From the NCBI RefSeq assembly GCF_003667505.1, contig NZ_RCVJ01000143.1, positions 1 to 64,000 of the forward strand: a stretch of DNA of 64,000 bases, read 5' to 3'. The notes beneath the pieces are model-generated. The model saw nothing but the letters and a program-made list of their open reading frames with translations. It was not told the origin of the DNA and did no database searches. Position numbers and translations under genes: made by a program. Position 1 is the stretch's first letter, and each line of letters begins with the position of its first letter. Positions 58,888 through 64,000 of this stretch are shown here, in pieces. This DNA comes from Micromonospora sp. BL4. GTDB lineage: Bacteria; Actinomycetota; Actinomycetes; Mycobacteriales; Micromonosporaceae.

Positions 58888-59799
58888 TCAGGCCTCCACC
58901 AGGTAGGAGAAGACGCTCTCCAGGGACTCGTCGGACGGCACCAGCTGGCGCACCCGGATACCTTGGTTCAGCGCGATCCGGGGCAGCGCCCGGGTGAAGG
59001 CGCCGTAGTCGCCGGCGCGGACGGTCAGACCCGTACGGTCCAGCTCGACGCCGCTCACCGACGGTTCGGCGATCAGCGCCACGGCCAGCGCCCGGTCGTC
59101 GGTGGAACGCACCGCGAAGACGTGCGGGCGGTTGGTCATCAGCCGGCGGATGGTCCGGAAGTCGCCGGAGGCCGCCAGTCGACCGGCCACCATCACCTGC
59201 ACCGTCCCGGAGACCTGCTCGACCTCCTCCAGGATGTGCGAGCTGAACAGGATCGTGCGGCCGTCGTCGCCCAGGGTGTGCAGCAGCTGCATCATGTGCA
59301 GCCGCTGGCGTGGGTCCATGCCGTTGAACGGCTCGTCGAGCAGCAGCACCTGCGGGTCGTGCACCAGCGCGGCGGCCACCCGGGCCCGCTGCCGCATGCC
59401 CTTGGAGTAGGTGCCGATCCGCCGGTCCTGAGCGGACTCCAGCTCCACCAGGTCGATCGCCCGCCGTGCGGCCGCCGCGGGATCGGCCAACCGGTGCAGC
59501 TTGGCGCTGGCCAGCACGAACTCGTACGCGGTGAGGTAGCTCTGCACCGCCTCCCGCTCGCTGACCAGCCCCAGCCGCCGGTAGACGTCGGGGTTACGCC
59601 AGGTCGGCTCGTCGTCGAGGGTGACCGTGCCCCGCGACGGGGACAGGAAACCCGCCATCATGTGCAGCAGCGTCGTCTTGCCGGCGCCGTTCGGACCGAG
59701 CAGCCCGGTCACCCCCGCGCCGAGCGTCATGCTGATGTCGTTGACGGCGACCACGTTGCCGTACCACCGGGACACCCCGGCCAGGCTCAGCGTGCTCAT
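58888..59799 (-). CDS. ABC-2 transporter ATP-binding protein (pair 2)
   Basis: A 303-aa ATPase: Walker A GPNGAGKTT, signature YSKGMRQR, Walker B LLLDEPFNGMD, H-loop SSHILEEV. A C-terminal domain of about 80 residues (RPHVFAVRSTDDRALAVAL) follows, as in many ABC-2 drug or lipid exporters. Its ATG shares one base with the stop of the upstream permease (TGATG). Confidence 0.9.
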   Translation of the reverse strand: MSTLSLAGVSRWYGNVVAVNDISMTLGAGVTGLLGPNGAGKTTLLHMMAGFLSPSRGTVTLDDEPTWRNPDVYRRLGLVSEREAVQSYLTAYEFVLASAKLHRLADPAAAARRAIDLVELESAQDRRIGTYSKGMRQRARVAAALVHDPQVLLLDEPFNGMDPRQRLHMMQLLHTLGDDGRTILFSSHILEEVEQVSGTVQVMVAGRLAASGDFRTIRRLMTNRPHVFAVRSTDDRALAVALIAEPSVSGVELDRTGLTVRAGDYGAFTRALPRIALNQGIRVRQLVPSDESLESVFSYLVEA

Positions 59800-60699
59800 C
59801 AGGAGGCGACCTTCCGGTAGCGGGCCAGCAGGAGGGCGGTCGCGCCGGCGACCAGCACCACCGCGGCAAGGGCATAGACCGGGCCGAACCCGCCGATGGA
59901 CAGGCCGCCCTGATCGCCCTCGCCCAGCAGCAGGTCACCCAGCGACCAGATGCCGACCCCCTGCACGAGCGAGGAGGGTGAGGCGAGCCCGGCCAGCTCG
60001 TTGGCGGTGCGCGACGGCAGGATGCTCAGCACCCCCACGATCGGGGTGGTCATCAGGAAGACCGCGACCACGCCGCCGGCGGCGAAGGCGCGCTTGCCGG
60101 TCAGCGACGCGACCAGCAGCCCGACCGAGGCGAAGACCACCGCCCACAGCCCGGCGTAGAGCAGCCCGGGCAGCAGGTCGAGCAGCTCGTTCCAGACCCC
60201 GCGCATGCCCTCCTTGGTGGTGAACGCGGCACCGAGGAACATCACCAGCTGCGGCCCACCGAGCAGCAGCCAGAGCGCGGTGACCAGCGCCAGCAGCTTG
60301 GCCAGCGCGTAGTCGGAGCGGGGCAGCGGCCGGGAGAAGTACAGCGGCAGGACGCCGCTGCGCAGGTCGCGGGAGACCAGCTCCGGTGCGGCCACCGCGA
60401 CGAAGAAGAGGACCAGCCAGCTCATCGAGTCGGCGAACTGGGCGTACGTGGCGACCGGCTCGCCGATCTGGCTGCGTACGGCGGCCAGGGCCACCGCGAC
60501 CAGGGTGACGATGCCGACCACCAGCCAGGGGAAGATCTTGGCCTTGGCGCTGCGTCCGAACCCGAACGTGGTGCGCACCCCGTGCAGGTAGAGCGCGCCG
60601 AAGACGTGCCGGCGGCCCAGCCGTGGGCCGTCGTAGCGCTGGTAGCCGATGTCGTGGATGACACCGGTCGGCGTGGAGCGCATCGCTGTGGTCGACGGC

Positions 60700-60707
<8 letters not shown>
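59799..60707 (-). CDS. ABC-2 transporter permease (pair 1)
   Basis: A 302-aa permease with a long cytoplasmic N-terminus (residues 1-55: YQRYDGPRLGRRHVFGALYL) and six helices. APELVSRDLRSGVLPLYFSRPLPR is the ABC-2 coupling helix region. It overlaps the upstream ATPase gene by 8 bp. It pairs with the ATPase at 60700-61614. Confidence 0.87.
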
Positions 60708-61614
<907 letters not shown>

Positions 61615-61620
61615 GGTGCC

Positions 61621-61626
61621 AGCGTA
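61621..61626 (-). promoter_or_regulatory. Leaderless -10 box for the ABC-2 operon
   Basis: On the minus strand TACGCT, 6 nt and the GTG at 61614. Confidence 0.45.
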
Positions 61627-61862
61627 GGGAGTCGATGCGCACCTCGGACACCGGCGCGCCCCCGGCACTCCCCTGATCCTCGCGGCGGTCGACCCCTAGG
61701 GTGCGTTTCCGCGCCCGGTGTCGCCGCCGACCTGCCGCCGCTGCGACGGTGGGTCACCGGATCCCTTCCGTCGAGCCGTCCGCCCGGGTCGTGGAGTGGC
61801 GGCCTCGACCGATTGACGGTCGGCTGCGAAACTGTGTGCCGATCAGCGAGTGGGGGGTGTGG

Positions 61863-63392
61863 ATGAGCAACGGTTGGGTGCTGCCCGACGAGGTGCTCCG
61901 GGACGCGCCGGCGTACACGCCGCGTCTGGGCGAGCTCGCAGATCTTGAGCTGCTGCTGACCGGGGCGTACGCCCCTTTGACCGGCTTCATGACCCGCGCC
62001 GACCTGGTCTCGATCAGCCGGCGTGGTCGACTGGCCGACGGCACGCCGTGGCAGGTGGCGGTGACCCTCCAACTGCCCGCCGCGCTGGCCCAGGGCTTCG
62101 ATCCGCGCGATCCGGCCCGCCGGGCCCTGGTGCTGACCGACGGCGAGGGCGCGCCGGTGGCCGCGATGGACGTGGCGGACGTCTGGCCGGTGCGCGATGG
62201 CGTGGCCGGGGTGGGCGGTCAGGTCCGCCGGCTGGGTGACGGTGGGCACGGCCCGTTCCAGCGGCTGCGCCGCAGTCCGGAGGAGGTCCGCGCGCTGCTG
62301 CCGCCGGGTCGGGTGCTCGGGGTGATCGCCGACCGGCCGTTGCACCGGCCGCAGCTCGCGCAGATCGCCCACGCCGCCCGCACCCTGGCCGCGCACCTGT
62401 TGGTGATGATTCCGGTCGGTGATGGTGGCGTCGCCGGGCTCCCGCCGGAGGCTCTGGTGCGCAGCATCTTCGCCGCCCGGGACCGGATGCCGCCGGCCAC
62501 CCTGGTCGCGGTGCCGTTGTCGCACCGGCGGGAGGAGATCGACGACGCGCTGCTGCGCGCCCGGGTCTCCGCCGCGTACGGGGTCACCCACCTGCTCTCC
62601 ACCGGGGAGATGCTCTCCGGCGCCGGGCTGCGGGTGCTGGTGCCGCGGGAGCTGGCGTACGACAACCGGGACGGGCAGTGGCGCTGGCGCGAGGACATCC
62701 CTCCGCGCAACCGTCGTCTCGCGCTGACCCAGGACGAGATCGACGACCTGCTGGACCGGGGCTTCCCGCTGCCGGAGTGGCACACCCCGCCCGCGGTGGC
62801 GAAGGAGCTGGCCCGGGCCCGGCCGCCGCGCCGGCACCGGGGGCTGGTGGTCTTCCTGACCGGTCTCTCCGGTTCGGGCAAGTCGACCATCGCCCGGGGT
62901 CTGGCGGACGTGTTGCGCGAGAGCGGCGACCGGACGGTGACCCTGCTCGACGGGGACGTGGTGCGCCGGGAACTCTCCGCCGGGTTGGGCTTCAGCAAGA
63001 CCGACCGGGATCTCAACGTCCGGCGGATCGGCTGGGTGGCGGCCGAGATCGCCCGGCACCACGGGGTGGGCATCTGCTGCCCGATCGCCCCGTACGCGGC
63101 GGCCCGCGCCACCGCGCGGGAGATGGCCCTGGCCGCCGGGGCCGGTTTCGTGCTGGTGCACGTCGCCACCCCGCTGGAGGTGTGCGAGCAGCGGGACCGC
63201 AAGGGCCTGTACGCGCGGGCCCGGGCGGGCCTGCTCACCGGCATGACCGGCATCGACGACCCGTACGAGATGCCGACGGACGCCGACCTGGTGGTGGACA
63301 CCACCGACCTGAGCGTGCCGGAGGCGGTGCAGGCCGTGCTGCACCACCTGACCGAGACCGGCTGGGTGGAGATCAAGACTCCGTCCGCCTGA
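61863..63392 (+). CDS. ATP-sulfurylase-like / APS kinase fusion
   Basis: A 509-aa protein. Residues about 1-320 have the ATP-sulfurylase plan (PUA-like ELLLTGAYAPLTGFMTRADL, then a nucleotidyltransferase-like domain), but the NPxHxxH active-site motif is degraded to RPLHRPQ (residues 158-164). Residues about 325-509 are a good APS kinase: Walker A GLSGSGKST (334-342), LLDGDVVRREL, FSKTDRDLNVRRIG and KGLYARARAG. It should make PAPS from APS, while the sulfurylase domain is probably inactive or binds another ligand. GGGGGGTGT precedes the ATG. Confidence 0.88.
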   Translation: MSNGWVLPDEVLRDAPAYTPRLGELADLELLLTGAYAPLTGFMTRADLVSISRRGRLADGTPWQVAVTLQLPAALAQGFDPRDPARRALVLTDGEGAPVAAMDVADVWPVRDGVAGVGGQVRRLGDGGHGPFQRLRRSPEEVRALLPPGRVLGVIADRPLHRPQLAQIAHAARTLAAHLLVMIPVGDGGVAGLPPEALVRSIFAARDRMPPATLVAVPLSHRREEIDDALLRARVSAAYGVTHLLSTGEMLSGAGLRVLVPRELAYDNRDGQWRWREDIPPRNRRLALTQDEIDDLLDRGFPLPEWHTPPAVAKELARARPPRRHRGLVVFLTGLSGSGKSTIARGLADVLRESGDRTVTLLDGDVVRRELSAGLGFSKTDRDLNVRRIGWVAAEIARHHGVGICCPIAPYAAARATAREMALAAGAGFVLVHVATPLEVCEQRDRKGLYARARAGLLTGMTGIDDPYEMPTDADLVVDTTDLSVPEAVQAVLHHLTETGWVEIKTPSA

Positions 63393-63437
63393 GCCGATGC
63401 GTACCCCGTTCCTTCCACCGCTGCCGGCTACGCGCTA

Positions 63438-63459
63438 GTGTTCATCTTTGTTGGAACAC
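63438..63459. promoter_or_regulatory. DeoR-type operator
   Basis: GTGTTC, 10 nt and GAACAC form an inverted repeat 43 bp before the DeoR-family start codon, the usual place and shape for autoregulation by GlpR/FruR-like repressors. Confidence 0.5.
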
Positions 63460-63501
63460 GTTTGACCGCGTGAGAGTACGTGGACCCGGGAGGCACGGCG
63501 G

Positions 63502-64000
63502 ATGCTCGCTCAGCAGCGGCAGGCGGCCATCCTGGAGCGGGTCCGGTCGACGGGCGGCGTCCGGGTGACCGAGCTGGCCACGGAGTTCGCCGTCTCCGAC
63601 ATGACCATCCGGCGCGACCTGGAGGCGCTGCACGAGCGCGGCCTGCTGGCCAAGGTGCACGGCGGCGCCACGGCGACCGGCCCGAGCTCGACCGACGAGC
63701 CGGGCTTCCACGCCAAGTCGGTCCGCCAACTGCCCGAGAAGGCCGCCATCGCGGACCGGGCGGCCCAGCTGGTCCGGCCGGGTGCCGCGGTCGCGCTCTC
63801 CGCCGGCACCACCACCGCCGAGCTGGCCCGAAGGCTGGTGGACGTGCCCGGCCTGACCGTCGTGACCAACTCGCTGCCGGTGGCCGAGATCCTGCACGCC
63901 GGCGGTCGGCCGGACCAGACGGTGGTGCTCACCGGCGGCGTACGCACGCCCTCGGACGCGCTGGTCGGCCCGCTCGCGGTCGGCGCCGTCCGGACGCTGC
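63502..64000 (+). CDS. DeoR/GlpR family transcriptional regulator (partial, runs off the end)
   Basis: The first 166 codons are present and the gene continues past the window. The DeoR HTH lies at residues 1-57 (QQRQAAILERVRSTGGVRVT, then VSDMTIRRDLEALHERGLL), followed by the sugar-phosphate sensor domain (VALSAGTTTAELARRL, VVTNSLPVAEILHAGG). GGGAGG precedes the ATG at 63502. Regulators like this usually control a sugar kinase or PTS operon just downstream; those genes are outside this window. Confidence 0.93.
   Translation, partial: MLAQQRQAAILERVRSTGGVRVTELATEFAVSDMTIRRDLEALHERGLLAKVHGGATATGPSSTDEPGFHAKSVRQLPEKAAIADRAAQLVRPGAAVALSAGTTTAELARRLVDVPGLTVVTNSLPVAEILHAGGRPDQTVVLTGGVRTPSDALVGPLAVGAVRTL

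Overview
The window is high-GC (about 70 percent or more) actinobacterial chromosomal DNA. Gene content and style fit Micromonosporaceae, most likely Micromonospora or a close relative: mycothiol biosynthesis (mshB), the succinylase branch of DAP/lysine synthesis (dapC, dapD, dapE), a mycobacterial Sdh1-type succinate dehydrogenase, frequent GTG starts, GTGA/ATGA/TGATG gene overlaps, and dispersed intergenic palindromes. No rRNA, tRNA, CRISPR array, insertion sequence or prophage was seen.

Layout. 1-4 kb: two LOG-family nucleotide hydrolases, a small ORF, then dapE and dapD. 4-8 kb: a large secreted subtilase and a sugar O-acetyltransferase. 8-12 kb: nucleoside-kinase-like protein, SIMPL protein, prephenate dehydrogenase, dapC and a 7Fe ferredoxin. 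12-18 kb: GNAT protein, two small membrane proteins, mshB, an S9 prolyl-oligopeptidase-type peptidase and a YCII protein. 18-24.4 kb: a complete Opp/Dpp-type peptide ABC importer. 24.4-27.8 kb: a truncated Uma2-like fragment and the tldD/tldE protease pair, joined by a 62-bp tandem repeat. 28-32 kb: sdhCAB. 32-38 kb: small metabolic and regulatory genes (Nudix, a pterin-dehydratase-like protein, a small membrane protein behind a SigB-like promoter, VOC/DUF1801 divergent from a LysR regulator, methyltransferases, a PH-like protein). 38-44 kb: a methionine aminopeptidase divergent from a small XRE regulator, an unknown gene, DUF1028 and GNAT, ychF, peptidase E and an unknown protein. 44-49 kb: an ECF sigma factor with a collagen-like membrane partner, an FAD oxidase, and alkylation repair (Ada/AlkA fusion plus ogt). 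49-57 kb: a heterodimeric ABC exporter, a secreted trypsin-like protease, and valS. 57-62 kb: two ABC-2 transporter pairs in one operon. 62-64 kb: an ATP-sulfurylase-like/APS-kinase fusion and the start of a DeoR-type regulator that runs off the end.

Most genes are core or conserved housekeeping for the family. The noteworthy signals are regulatory and structural: many genes seem to be transcribed leaderless (a TANNNT box 6-8 nt before the start codon); long palindromes sit between convergent genes; the same 13-bp palindrome lies before two unrelated genes; a tandem repeat preserves translational coupling; and several protein domains have lost expected catalytic residues. No clearly new multi-gene system was recognised.
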